Assembly (NCBI GenBank): GCA_021798935.1
Contig: JAJZBL010000002.1
Location: 1 to 64,000 of the forward strand
Length of the DNA: 64,000 nt
Source: Microcaldota archaeon
Lineage (GTDB): Archaea; Micrarchaeota; Micrarchaeia; Micrarchaeales; Micrarchaeaceae
Reading direction: 5' to 3'
The translations under genes were made by a program, and so were the position numbers. Under the pieces are notes generated by a model, which saw only the letters and a program-made list of their open reading frames with translations, was not told where the DNA came from and searched no databases. This document shows positions 36,708-45,034 of this stretch, in pieces. Each line of letters starts with the position of its first letter. Within the stretch, counting starts at the first letter, position 1.

Positions 36708-37768
36708 AACAACTTGTTTTGGTGGGAAGAATCAGTAAGGCTAGATACCTTTACCCCTACCCTTCGCACCAGCATGTTGCCTTTTATAAGAGGTCTTATC
36801 AGTTCGGATGCTTCTGAATAAAGGATATCTGCAGAATCAGAGTAATATGAAAGTGTTTTTGTCTTTATCTTTGTGCTGAAATCATAGTATCTTACCTTTA
36901 CAGTTATTGACTTGTAAAGCTTTTTGGCACTTCTTGCAGAATTGGCTGCATCCTCTGATAGCTCTTTAAGCTGTGCCATTATAGTCGCAACATCATTGGT
37001 ATCTTCGTAAAGATTTTTCTCCCTGCTTATTGACAATGCTACATAATCGCTTATTATCTTTTCTTCATCGATTCCCTTTGATAGCTTATAAAGCTCGGAT
37101 CCATATTCACCAAGCAATCCGACCAGTACTTGCACATTTGACTTAGCTATATCATCTATGTAATGTATATTTAATCCTGAAAGCTTTTCCTCCGTCTTTG
37201 CTCCTACACCTGGTATATCTGATACCCTTTTGTACTTTATGAATTCCACTGTTTCATTTTCTTTTATGAAAAGGAATCCGTTTGGTTTTGCTGAATCGCA
37301 TGCCATCTTCGCGAATGTCTTCCCATTCGCAATGCCGATTGTACATATAAGCTTAAGCTCATCTAATATCCTGCTTTTTATATCTCTTGCCATTTCAATA
37401 ACTTTGAATTCTTCCAGTCCTGCTGTATCTATTGCAGCCTCATCTACACTTACTACTTCTATCTTGAACCCATATGACCTAATTATTTCCATAACTTCAT
37501 TTGAGATTCTCTCATAATAATCGTAATCCTCCTTTATGCAATATAAATCCGCATAAAGGTGCAAAGCCTTCGCGGTAGGCATTCCGCTGTGTATGCCATA
37601 CTTCCTTGCAGCATAGCTTGCGGTTTGCACAACACCCCTGAATTTGTCTGCTGAATTAGTAACTACTGCAAAGGGTTTCTCTTTCAGCTCTGGGTGCCTC
37701 AGCATTTCGCATGATGCAAAGAATGAATCCATATCAAGATATACAACATATCTTGGATTACCTTCCAT
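36704..37768 (-). CDS. dinB: DNA polymerase IV (Y-family translesion polymerase)
   Basis: Translesion DNA polymerase of the DinB class. The 354-aa protein has YLDMDSFFASCE at the N terminus (first catalytic Asp), the steric-gate region, SVDEAAID near residue 103 (catalytic Asp-Glu), IGIANGKTFAKMA, and the helix-hairpin-helix SDIPGVGAKTEEKL in the thumb, then the little-finger domain. The last residues, SHQNKLF, resemble the start of a PCNA-interacting box that lacks the final aromatic pair. The length matches archaeal Dpo4. It is transcribed alone from a promoter shared with the divergent MEMO gene. Confidence 0.92.
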   Translation of the reverse strand: MEGNPRYVVYLDMDSFFASCEMLRHPELKEKPFAVVTNSADKFRGVVQTASYAARKYGIHSGMPTAKALHLYADLYCIKEDYDYYERISNEVMEIIRSYGFKIEVVSVDEAAIDTAGLEEFKVIEMARDIKSRILDELKLICTIGIANGKTFAKMACDSAKPNGFLFIKENETVEFIKYKRVSDIPGVGAKTEEKLSGLNIHYIDDIAKSNVQVLVGLLGEYGSELYKLSKGIDEEKIISDYVALSISREKNLYEDTNDVATIMAQLKELSEDAANSARSAKKLYKSITVKVRYYDFSTKIKTKTLSYYSDSADILYSEASELIRPLIKGNMLVRRVGVKVSSLTDSSHQNKLF

Positions 37769-37836
37769 AATATTAATCAGAATTAAAATTTATTAGATTT
37801 TTACATTTTTGCAATAAATCTTTATATGGTGGTAAT

Positions 37837-38661
37837 TTGAGGGAACCTGCATTCAATGGATCTTTTTATCCGAAATATAAGGATGATATAGAGAAATTTA
37901 TAGACTCTGCCCTTGCAAAGGCTGATATTAAAGAGGATATAGCTAAGGCAAAATGCTATGTAGCACCACATGCGGGATTTATATATTCAGGTTATACCGC
38001 TGCTTATACATATAGGGCTATTGCATCAAGCAGCAGCTTGAAAGATATAGAAACCGTAGTATTGGTTGGCCCAAATCATACAGGCATAGGCACGCCTCTC
38101 TCAATATCTTTTGAAGATTGGAGGACTCCTTTAGGAATTGCAAGAAATGATTTGGAATTTTCAAAAGAGCTGGTAAATTACTCAAGCAATATTTACCATG
38201 ATGAATCTGCGCATGAGGATGAACACTCCTTGGAAGTACAGCTTCCATTTCTGCAAAAGGTAGTGGGGGAAAAGAAATATGTATTTGTGTGCATGGGTGA
38301 TCAAGAAGTTGAAAATAGCGAACTTTTAAGCAAGGCTATAATCAGCACTGCTGAAAAGTTAGGAAGAAAAATAATTGTATTGGCAAGCTCGGATTTTGAC
38401 CATTATGAAAAAGATAGCATAGCACGCAAAAAGGATATGAAACTTGCAGAATACTTAGAGAACATGGATTATTTAGGTTTCAATAAAGCAGTAAAATCCC
38501 TAAATGATAGCATATGTGGCTTTGGGCCTATAACTGTTGCATTGCTTTGCTCAAAAAATTATGGTGCAAAAAAGGGAGCACTGCTAAATTTCTCTAACTC
38601 GGGTGACACAACAGGTGATCACGACCAAGTGGTAGATTACATGTCTTGGGTATTTATCTGA
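37837..38661 (+). CDS. MEMO-family protein (AmmeMemoRadiSam system protein B)
   Basis: A 274-aa protein of the MEMO1 family, related to class III extradiol dioxygenases. It has REPAFNGSFYP at the N terminus, APHAGFIYSGYTAAYTYR (metal-site His), VLVGPNHTGIG, the ESAHEDEHSLEVQLPFLQ stretch and the C-terminal CGFGPITVALL. The family often occurs with a radical SAM AMMECR partner; a radical SAM gene at 60103 is too far and of another class to count. The start is TTG with GGTGGTAA four bases upstream. Biochemical function in archaea is not established. Confidence 0.85.
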   Translation: MREPAFNGSFYPKYKDDIEKFIDSALAKADIKEDIAKAKCYVAPHAGFIYSGYTAAYTYRAIASSSSLKDIETVVLVGPNHTGIGTPLSISFEDWRTPLGIARNDLEFSKELVNYSSNIYHDESAHEDEHSLEVQLPFLQKVVGEKKYVFVCMGDQEVENSELLSKAIISTAEKLGRKIIVLASSDFDHYEKDSIARKKDMKLAEYLENMDYLGFNKAVKSLNDSICGFGPITVALLCSKNYGAKKGALLNFSNSGDTTGDHDQVVDYMSWVFI

Positions 38662-38715
38662 TTTCTAGTTTTGAATTTTTGAGCAATTGGGGAATAAACC
38701 CAATTTATTAGTTGC

Positions 38716-39171
38716 TTATTTGTTTAGGCTCTTCAGGTAATCTATAACCTCATCCACGTGTATGGCAGGCTTTACCTTTGGGTATGCTTTTAATATTATG
38801 CCATCCTTTCCAATTATGTAAGTTGACCTCAAAGTCCCAAACCCAATCATACTTTTGCCGTAAGCTTGATAATTCTTTATCATCTCGCTTGTCGGATCTG
38901 ATAACAGCAGAAATTTTAGGTCAAACTTACTTTTGAACTTATCATGTGATTTCAGGTCATCTTTGCTTACTCCGACAACAACTGCACCTAATTTCTCTAT
39001 CTCATCTACTTTCTCATTGAACCTTTTCGCTTCAGTAGTACATCCAGGAGTATTGTCTTTTGGATAAAAATATAATACCAAATATTTGCCTTTGAACTCA
39101 TCAAGATTATGCTTCTTGCCATCTGATCCTTCCAACTCGAAATCTGGGGCTTTAGTGTTTTCAAGCAACAT
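38716..39171 (-). CDS. bcp: Peroxiredoxin, Bcp/PrxQ type
   Basis: Thiol peroxidase that destroys peroxides. The 151-aa protein has KAPDFELEGSDGKKHNL, the peroxidatic-Cys motif YPKDNTPGCTTEAKRF (Cys near residue 45), and RSTYIIGKDGII near the C terminus. The resolving Cys expected five residues after the first in many PrxQ proteins is absent, so a one-Cys or thioredoxin-resolved cycle is likely. AGGTGAAAAA stands before the ATG. Its 5' end and promoter are duplicated, in decayed form, at 40898-40970. It pairs functionally with the thioredoxin reductase and the cytochrome bd oxidase. Confidence 0.9.
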   Translation of the reverse strand: MLLENTKAPDFELEGSDGKKHNLDEFKGKYLVLYFYPKDNTPGCTTEAKRFNEKVDEIEKLGAVVVGVSKDDLKSHDKFKSKFDLKFLLLSDPTSEMIKNYQAYGKSMIGFGTLRSTYIIGKDGIILKAYPKVKPAIHVDEVIDYLKSLNK

Positions 39172-39301
39172 TTTTTCACCTGCACATATAATAATTTAAG
39201 TAAAATATAAAATTTAAATTTAACTAAATTTTTATGAAGGTAAAAAAAGTGTTATCCTTTCGATTTTAGATAATGCAAATAATATATTGGGTAAAAACTA
39301 A
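39099..39301. repeat. Left copy of a ~200-bp duplicated segment (bcp start, divergent promoter, broken orf start)
   Basis: This segment matches 40898-41101. Its middle (39172-39256) is identical to 40971-41056 at all but three positions, one of them a single-base gap. Its left part is the first 24 codons of the working bcp gene. Its right part (39257-39301) is a decayed copy of the first 15 codons of the gene at 41057: the ATG has become CTT, the next four codons (S-I-L-D) are kept, and a stop follows after G-K-N. The toxin-antitoxin pair lies between the two copies. Confidence 0.8.
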
Positions 39302-39321
39302 TAAAATGGAAAATTACCAAA

Positions 39322-40077
39322 TTAACTGTTAAGTAGCCTAAACATACGCAACAATTCTCCAGATACCTCGCTATAATTGTAAATCTTATAGTTATTCAAT
39401 AATGGTTCAAGCTCTATCCATTTGCTTTTCAGTCCTTTAACTTTTTTCTCGAATAAATCGAATGAATAATCTTGGGGTTTGGCACTAGAAAATTGCTTTT
39501 TGCATTTCATATATACATACTTCATATTTACTTTTACATTCTTAACAATAACCAAGTAATATAGGTCGTATAAATCACGGGCCTTTTCCCGTGAAAGTAT
39601 TGCTGAAACTTTTTTGGCAACAATTTCTTGAGGGTCCATAACTGGTATTTTAATAATAGAATCTTTATAGTTCAATATGTGATTATCGGGATTCAAAAAA
39701 GGTTTGTCTACGCTACAATCTATTATGAAATCAATAACATTTTCATATTCATCTGAAGATATCTTTAGGTAATACCTTACAAATGAATTATTTATGTTTC
39801 TTTCATTTTCCCAGTTATTGAATATGGTGTATTTGCCAGAGTTTGCAAATTTTTCTATTGCCTCATCTATTTCAGACAAGTTATCTTTAGTCAAAATGTC
39901 AAAATCTAAATCTTCTGAAAATCTGCCAGAATTTAAAAATAAATCCAATGCAGTTCCTCCTTTGAAGACAATTGAATTGTTCTTGCTTTTGAATATTAAA
40001 TTAAGAAATATTAATTGTATCTCTCTTTTTAGCGCCTGCTCTTTAGAAAACCATTCTTTAAAATAGTTATTATCCAT
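39322..40077 (-). CDS. abiEii: AbiEii-type nucleotidyltransferase toxin
   Basis: Toxin of a type IV AbiE toxin-antitoxin module, a nucleotidyltransferase-fold protein. The protein (about 251 aa) has the family signature VFKGGTALDLFL then GRFSEDLDFDIL near residues 40-65, followed by the metal/phosphate region RYYLKIS and VIDFIIDCS and the C-terminal AREKARDLYDLYYLVI, the usual DLyDl motif. All expected motifs are present, so it looks intact. ATG at 40077 follows GTGATAAAA and is better than the GTG at 40086. It lies 92 bases after the antitoxin gene on the same strand and is enclosed by the direct repeats. Confidence 0.85.
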   Translation of the reverse strand: MDNNYFKEWFSKEQALKREIQLIFLNLIFKSKNNSIVFKGGTALDLFLNSGRFSEDLDFDILTKDNLSEIDEAIEKFANSGKYTIFNNWENERNINNSFVRYYLKISSDEYENVIDFIIDCSVDKPFLNPDNHILNYKDSIIKIPVMDPQEIVAKKVSAILSREKARDLYDLYYLVIVKNVKVNMKYVYMKCKKQFSSAKPQDYSFDLFEKKVKGLKSKWIELEPLLNNYKIYNYSEVSGELLRMFRLLNS

Positions 40078-40169
40078 TTTTATCACATGTGCTTAAATGT
40101 AACGGGATTTTTATTGCAACAGTTGTTTGTATTTGGTATTTTACTTGCTTGATGCACTCTCCTTACTCC

Positions 40170-40787
40170 TTATATCAAGGTATTTTTATCAATTGGCAGA
40201 TTGAACCTACTTTCCAATAAAAATTGCTCCCTTTTTTTAATCTTTTCGCTATTTAATCTACTTATATATTCATGTATTTTATTTACATTTAAAATATTCT
40301 TATCAATAGCCTCCTTAAGTTCCTCATCATAAAACAAAGATTTGTGGTAATATATATCATCTATAAAAAGTTTTTCTGGCTCTGCTACATAGATGTCATT
40401 GTATCTTTGGTAGCCATAAATTATCTGCTTATTGACTTTTATGAATTTTACCCTATAATTATCAGTTATTTTTATTGGTTTATGATAAGTTGGCGAAAAC
40501 ACGTAAATTATATTTGGCATCTGTATTGTTATATTGTAGATACGGGCAGCACTTATTAATGTTATATATGAGCCTTTTATTATCCTAGAAGCAATCACAT
40601 ATGGAGATGTGCCTATAAGATAATATTTTCCTCTTTCTATCTTGCCTATCGCCCCTTTTTTAATTAAACCGAATAAATAAACTTTTGTATAGTCTCCACT
40701 TTTGCCTGTAAGATTCGATATATCTTCAGTAGTAAAGACAGGATGGTCTAATTCTTTTAAACTTTTGATTATTTCCTTATAATTCAT
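40170..40787 (-). CDS. abiEi: AbiEi-type antitoxin, winged-helix regulator
   Basis: Likely antitoxin and autorepressor of the AbiE module. The 205-aa protein begins with a winged helix (YKEIIKSLKELDHPVFTTED, then YTKVYLFGLIKKGAIGKIERGKYYL), the standard AbiEi layout, and continues with a C-terminal domain (YVIASRIIKGSYITLISAARIY, then YNDIYVAEPEKLFIDDIYY). It is the upstream gene of the pair, as in known AbiE loci. A TATA-like TATAAATATATAA lies about 20 bases before the ATG. Both genes are more AT-rich than their neighbours, consistent with later acquisition. Confidence 0.82.
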   Translation of the reverse strand: MNYKEIIKSLKELDHPVFTTEDISNLTGKSGDYTKVYLFGLIKKGAIGKIERGKYYLIGTSPYVIASRIIKGSYITLISAARIYNITIQMPNIIYVFSPTYHKPIKITDNYRVKFIKVNKQIIYGYQRYNDIYVAEPEKLFIDDIYYHKSLFYDEELKEAIDKNILNVNKIHEYISRLNSEKIKKREQFLLESRFNLPIDKNTLI

Positions 40788-40897
40788 TATATCATTAATA
40801 TTAGTTTAGGTTATATATTTATAACCTTTGATAATATTAAATTAAAATCTTAATTGCAGATAAATAGCAATAAAATTATAGTTATTAGGGGTTTCAA

Positions 40898-40970
40898 CCT
40901 AAAAATTATGCTTCTTGTAATCTAGTTCTTCTAATTAGAAATTAGATGCTTGGGTATTTTTAAGAAACAT
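40898..40970 (-). pseudogene. Decayed 5' fragment of bcp
   Basis: Twenty-four codons aligned without gaps to the start of bcp (39099-39171): M-F-L-K-N-T-Q-A-S-N-F-stop, then L-E-E-L-D-Y-K-K-H-N-F-stop, against bcp M-L-L-E-N-T-K-A-P-D-F-E and L-E-G-S-D-G-K-K-H-N-L-D. About half the residues agree, and two stops (codons 12 and 24) break it. It sits in the right-hand copy of the duplicated segment, joined to the almost unchanged divergent promoter. No peptide of use can be made from it. Confidence 0.78.
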
Positions 40971-41101
40971 TTTTTCACTTGCACTATATAATAATTTAAG
41001 TAAAATATAAAATTTAACTTTAACTAAATTTTTATGAAGGTAAAAAAAGTGTTATCATGTCGATTTTAGATAAAATAAAAGGAGGGATAAAGAAAAATGG
41101 A
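40898..41101. repeat. Right copy of the ~200-bp duplicated segment (broken bcp start, divergent promoter, intact orf start)
   Basis: Counterpart of 39099-39301. Here the rightward gene at 41057 keeps its ATG and frame, and the leftward bcp part is broken. The shared 86-base promoter core (40971-41056) differs from the left copy at three positions only. The copies are in the same orientation, 1.8 kb apart, and bracket the AbiE genes. This reciprocal decay suggests one ancestral divergent pair, bcp and the 41057 gene, that was split when the module came in. Confidence 0.8.
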
Positions 41102-41746
41102 GCAAAAGGCAAAATCACTGCTATAAACCTGTATTGGAAGGATACAGCACACTCGATGGAAGGAGTTGACATAGATAGCAAAATAGTTACAGTTACAGTT
41201 CCATTCACCAACCACTCTAATACAAGCGAACTGTCATTTCTAAAGACCACTGAAAAAAGTGAAACAGTAACTGATATAAGCACAACAGATCCTTTCTCTA
41301 TAGATAGCATTGATCCTAAATTGCCTATTGATATTAAACCAGGAGAACATGTAGATTTTAAAATCAACTTAAAAGCACCAAATTATAATTATAATGGTCC
41401 TCTTACCTTGAAATTTTCTTCACCTAAGAATAAAGACGATTTAATAGAGCTTAATATAAACAAGATAATGCTTAAAAATGGTGAAAAGGAAGTAGATTTG
41501 GAAGATACTAGATACTTTACCAATTTTGCAAAAAATCAGATATTTGATATTTCGGTGCAGATGTACAGGATATTAAAATACAAAAGCAAAGTAGAAAAAG
41601 TAGAGCTTAACGAACCATTCAAGCTTGTAAAATTGGATACTGAATTGCCATTCACTATAGATGACCATAGCAGTTTTGTTGTCACATTATCTATACAAGG
41701 GCCGGATTTTAATTATTCCGGACCTTTAGAAATAAATTTTACATAA
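41057..41746 (+). CDS. Unknown beta-rich two-repeat protein
   Basis: A 229-aa soluble protein I do not recognise. After an N-terminal basic helix (SILDKIKGGIKKNG) it has two similar beta-sandwich-like halves of about 100 residues, ending in the matching strings NYNYNGPLTLKFS (near 113-125) and DFNYSGPLEINFT (C terminus); each half also contains a PFTNHS/PFKLVK-type strand and an IKPGEHVDF/IDDHSSFVV turn. No signal peptide or membrane helix. The layout is like small immunoglobulin-like or arrestin-like domains, but that is a guess. It converges on the pilin-like gene at 41747, with no gap between stops. Confidence 0.7.
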   Translation: MSILDKIKGGIKKNGAKGKITAINLYWKDTAHSMEGVDIDSKIVTVTVPFTNHSNTSELSFLKTTEKSETVTDISTTDPFSIDSIDPKLPIDIKPGEHVDFKINLKAPNYNYNGPLTLKFSSPKNKDDLIELNINKIMLKNGEKEVDLEDTRYFTNFAKNQIFDISVQMYRILKYKSKVEKVELNEPFKLVKLDTELPFTIDDHSSFVVTLSIQGPDFNYSGPLEINFT

Positions 41747-42631
41747 TCAAGGTGCAGAATAGGTTCTGTACCAGGTTGATGAATATCCAACATTGATTGC
41801 ATTTCCATTGTAATCATTGCCTGAATAGTCGTTTGCATTTCCATTCAATGGATACCATGCAACTAAGTGGCTAAGGTCAATTGGATCTCCTCCAATGCCC
41901 TCTTGGTATAATGCAGTAATTTGATTTGTTGAAAGGGCCCGATTGTAAATTTGGACATTCGCTATTGAACCATTAAAATAAGCTCTATCTAAACCGTGAC
42001 CTATATAAAATAAAGAAAATGGAGTTGTAAATGCCTGTTGATTGGCAGTCTTATATATTTTACCATTATATCCTGCATACCCTATTTGATAGGTCCCATT
42101 ATACTCCATTGCTACGAATATCCAACTGCCTTCTATGTAATTAGGTGATACAGGAATAGTTGTATCCGTACACCATGCGTTTATATTAGGGTCATTATTA
42201 AAAGTGCCACCAGCTCCGTTAGTATATATTTCAAAATAAGCCTTCTGTGGATCGTTACAGCTTAATACACCATAAGCAAAAATATCTGATTGGGCGTTCT
42301 CTGATGGGGATTCTTCATACCATGCAAGTATAGTTCTACTAGATGAATTCGTTGGTATATCAATCACATTTGCAACTATATAACTGCTATGGCCATTGAA
42401 AGTTGCAACGTACTTAGGCAGCATATTAGTACAAGTTCCTTCACGGCCCAAATCACTTGTTGTTCCAGGACCTGAAGGCCTTACAACCTCACATGAACCT
42501 GCAGATGCCTTTGGTGCAAATGTATTTGGATTGAATATTCCAAGAGAATAGAGTGCCGCGAGTACAATTGCAATTATGAGGATTGCCCATCCATATGTCA
42601 TAAGGTATTCCATTGCAGATTGTGATTTCAT
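41747..42631 (-). CDS. LamG-domain pilin-like surface protein A (class III signal peptide)
   Basis: A 294-aa exported protein. The N terminus MKSQSAMEYLMTYGWAIL plus a hydrophobic helix is a class III (archaellin/pilin-type) signal, cut by a prepilin peptidase before Gln4 and leaving the helix to assemble. Residues about 75-240 form a concanavalin/LamG-like beta sandwich (YVATFNGHSSYIV to SIANVQIYNRALST). Residues 240-294 (ITALYQEGIGGDPIDLSHLV, then WYPLNGNANDYSG and YSSTWYRTYSAP) are nearly identical to the paralogues at 48987 and 52152. It may form a filament or bind glycans. GATGTAAAA precedes the ATG. Confidence 0.82.
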   Translation of the reverse strand: MKSQSAMEYLMTYGWAILIIAIVLAALYSLGIFNPNTFAPKASAGSCEVVRPSGPGTTSDLGREGTCTNMLPKYVATFNGHSSYIVANVIDIPTNSSSRTILAWYEESPSENAQSDIFAYGVLSCNDPQKAYFEIYTNGAGGTFNNDPNINAWCTDTTIPVSPNYIEGSWIFVAMEYNGTYQIGYAGYNGKIYKTANQQAFTTPFSLFYIGHGLDRAYFNGSIANVQIYNRALSTNQITALYQEGIGGDPIDLSHLVAWYPLNGNANDYSGNDYNGNAINVGYSSTWYRTYSAP

Positions 42632-42654
42632 TTTTACATCAATATCTTATGCTT

Positions 42655-42906
42655 TTATATTAATGATTCCTCATCTACTTCTACTTGTGCTACTCCTTCT
42701 ATGCTATTTAGTTTTTCTTCCATTGCTGATGAACTTTCCTCAGAGTCATCATAAGTAAAGAATGCTTTTATCACTTTTATGCCGAAAGCTATATCCTCCG
42801 CACTTATGCTTACAGGGCTCAATTCAGATTTTATTTTATCCATCAAACTGTCTGCATTGATATCCTGCTTAGGATATACTTTATATACTATACCTACTTT
42901 TGCCAT
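42655..42906 (-). CDS. ef1b: Translation elongation factor 1-beta
   Basis: Guanine-nucleotide exchange factor for EF-1alpha. The 83-aa protein matches the archaeal size and fold: AKVGIVYKVYPKQD at the N terminus, the central SPVSISAEDIAFGIKVIKAF and the terminal EGVAQVEVDEESLI. The ATG at 42906 shares its A with the TGA stop of the Zn-ribbon gene upstream (TGATG), so the two are translationally coupled, a pairing conserved in many archaea. The TTG at 42909 is not needed. Confidence 0.92.
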   Translation of the reverse strand: MAKVGIVYKVYPKQDINADSLMDKIKSELSPVSISAEDIAFGIKVIKAFFTYDDSEESSSAMEEKLNSIEGVAQVEVDEESLI

Positions 42907-43076
42907 CAAGGTCCCTCAAATCCGCACTCCGAGCACTTGTAAGTGTTAGAGATTTCCCTGCAGTGATCACATCTTATTATTGTTGTTTTTCCGCATTTTG
43001 GGCATTTAAATTCGCTATACTTGTGGGTAAGCCTTCCACAAGAGCTGCAAATCTTGCCCGGCAATATTTCACTCAT
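42906..43076 (-). CDS. Zn-ribbon protein linked to translation (HVO_2753/COG2888 type)
   Basis: A 56-aa protein with four CxxC knuckles making two zinc ribbons: CSSCGRLTHKY, CPKCGKTTI, CDHCREI and CSECGFEGP. The small archaeal family is called a probable RNA-binding translation protein and is regularly found just upstream of EF-1beta, exactly as here. ATG at 43076 follows AGTGATAAA, a better ribosome site than that of the ATG at 43088. The biochemical role is not known. Confidence 0.87.
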   Translation of the reverse strand: MSEILPGKICSSCGRLTHKYSEFKCPKCGKTTIIRCDHCREISNTYKCSECGFEGP

Positions 43077-43108
43077 TTTATCACTCATCTTATAATAAGT
43101 ATTTTTAT

Positions 43109-44962
43109 TTATTTTCTCCTATTTTTAAACCTTTTGGTATTTTTAGCCTTGTTATTTGAACTTATTTGGCTTCTGCTATTGATCCTGCTTAACTCTGATA
43201 TTTTGTTTTCTATTCTCACTACTATTACAATAAGGATTAAAAGTATTACTATTATCACAGCAAGTGCCATTATTATAAATGATAAGATACCAACTGATAA
43301 TATGCTACGGTATGAAACTGAAGATTTAGTTACTACAGGTGCAACTGTAAGGTTATCATAGATTGCCTTGGAATAGTTGCTTAATTCATTTGCAAGCAGG
43401 GCTGTATGGTATGATTCTACAGCATATAAATCTGATTGCGTGGTATTTGTGGCCAATTTGGCTTCATAATAATAGAACATTGCTTCGTTTGCAAACTGCG
43501 TTGCCCAAATTCCGTACGTTGAATTATATGATATGCTCTTTGAACTGTTAAGCATCTCACTTTCAGTCATATTCAAACCGCTGTTTCCATCTATTGTATA
43601 AGCATAAGCTCCATCATAAATTGCCAATGGATAATTGCCAGATTTGTAAGCGGAAACAGCTGTTGCTGCATATATTCCAGGATAGTTAGATGCATTCTCG
43701 ACAACTTTATATGCAAGTTTAGACAAAGACGAATCCGCGGTGTAATTCAATCCTCCTATTGCTGATGAAGCGTTATACATATAGGATGCTGCATCGCACC
43801 ATGCATTTGATACTCCTGCACTATATAAGTTTCTTATTACTCCATCACTGTCATCAGTAGTTGCATTGTATTCCTCTGCTGTGCTCTGAGATGTATATTC
43901 TCCCCAAAGCTGCCTTAATTCCCCACCTATTAGGTAGAGGAAGTTCCTATTTGTCATTTGGGGAACTTGTATTGAATTGCATTTTGATTCTACTGCATTT
44001 ACTGTGCTTAATCCTTCAGGTATTGATTGGTTGCTATTTAAAAATGTATAGATATTGGCATAATCCAAGAATGCTATGTCCGCAGCAGTATAATAGTACC
44101 CCTTGCTGGATATTTCCTTTGACTGATTCAGTAAACCTGAAAATTGGCTAGTTGCATTATAGAAAAGTTGGTTAGATTCAAGAGTTTGCAGTTCTGAAGA
44201 GGTCATATTCAAAGTAAAGTTGGCAAGCCCTTCAAAGTAATTTGTATAGCAAGGTCCGATGCATGACAAGGTTGCATTTGGTATCTTATTTAAATGGTAA
44301 TTAGTATAGAATTGGTACCTAACTTCTTTCCCTGATATTGGCTTGCCATCTATTGCGTACCCTATCGCATCGCTTATATTTGCAACTGGAATAACTGGAA
44401 TATTGAATTTAAGTTCTATTAAGTAGTAAAGTTCATTTTCAAATGATGTATTTGATACTGCAGGAACAAGGACAAATTTTAATCCATTATGTTTTGCTGC
44501 AGAAACCTTGTCATATACTCCCCCTATCTCACCTATATTGCCATTAGGCAATATTTCTCCTGTCAATGTAAAATTGTTTAGTAAGTGCTTGTGTGTTAAT
44601 GAGGATATTGCTAAAAGTGTCATTGCCATTCCGGCGCTAGGCCCTGAAACAGATGCATTTCTGTCATTTATTGTATAGGTAAAATTGTAATTGTCCTTAT
44701 TTATTCCTAGGTATTTTGCTGCATAAGCTACTGCTTCCTTTGAAGAATTTAATGTGCTGCTTCCAACACTTATTGGTCCTGTGACATTGACATATCCATC
44801 GCCTTTTGTTACAGTCAAGTTTATAACCGTTATAGTTCCTGTGTTATTATAAGCTATTAAAGCTGGAGCGTGTATTGAAGCCGTGCCAACTACTTGGGCA
44901 TTCATTGTGCCTGCAAGAAACATCATAACTAGAAAACCTAAATAATAGTATTTGAACTCCAT
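43109..44962 (-). CDS. Membrane-anchored secreted Lon-like (S16) serine protease
   Basis: A 617-aa exported protein. Residues 1-22 are a signal peptide (FLVMMFLAGTMNAQ). Residues about 25-205 are a Lon proteolytic domain: the nucleophile Ser is in VSGPSAGMAM (about residue 109) and the general-base Lys in GEIGGVYDKVSAAK (about 152). No AAA domain is present. Residues 210-560 are a helix-rich, Asn/Ser/Tyr-rich outside domain with many N-glycosylation-like sites, and a helix near 565-595 anchors it, ending in a basic cytosolic tail. It could trim surface or pilin-like proteins from the neighbouring genes, an inference from position. It is a single gene. Confidence 0.83.
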   Translation of the reverse strand: MEFKYYYLGFLVMMFLAGTMNAQVVGTASIHAPALIAYNNTGTITVINLTVTKGDGYVNVTGPISVGSSTLNSSKEAVAYAAKYLGINKDNYNFTYTINDRNASVSGPSAGMAMTLLAISSLTHKHLLNNFTLTGEILPNGNIGEIGGVYDKVSAAKHNGLKFVLVPAVSNTSFENELYYLIELKFNIPVIPVANISDAIGYAIDGKPISGKEVRYQFYTNYHLNKIPNATLSCIGPCYTNYFEGLANFTLNMTSSELQTLESNQLFYNATSQFSGLLNQSKEISSKGYYYTAADIAFLDYANIYTFLNSNQSIPEGLSTVNAVESKCNSIQVPQMTNRNFLYLIGGELRQLWGEYTSQSTAEEYNATTDDSDGVIRNLYSAGVSNAWCDAASYMYNASSAIGGLNYTADSSLSKLAYKVVENASNYPGIYAATAVSAYKSGNYPLAIYDGAYAYTIDGNSGLNMTESEMLNSSKSISYNSTYGIWATQFANEAMFYYYEAKLATNTTQSDLYAVESYHTALLANELSNYSKAIYDNLTVAPVVTKSSVSYRSILSVGILSFIIMALAVIIVILLILIVIVVRIENKISELSRINSRSQISSNNKAKNTKRFKNRRK

Positions 44963-45034
44963 CTACCTCATAATATTTGCAATCTAAATATTATTATAAT
45001 TTTGCCGTTAGCTTTTTTACGCTGTTGCTGACTT

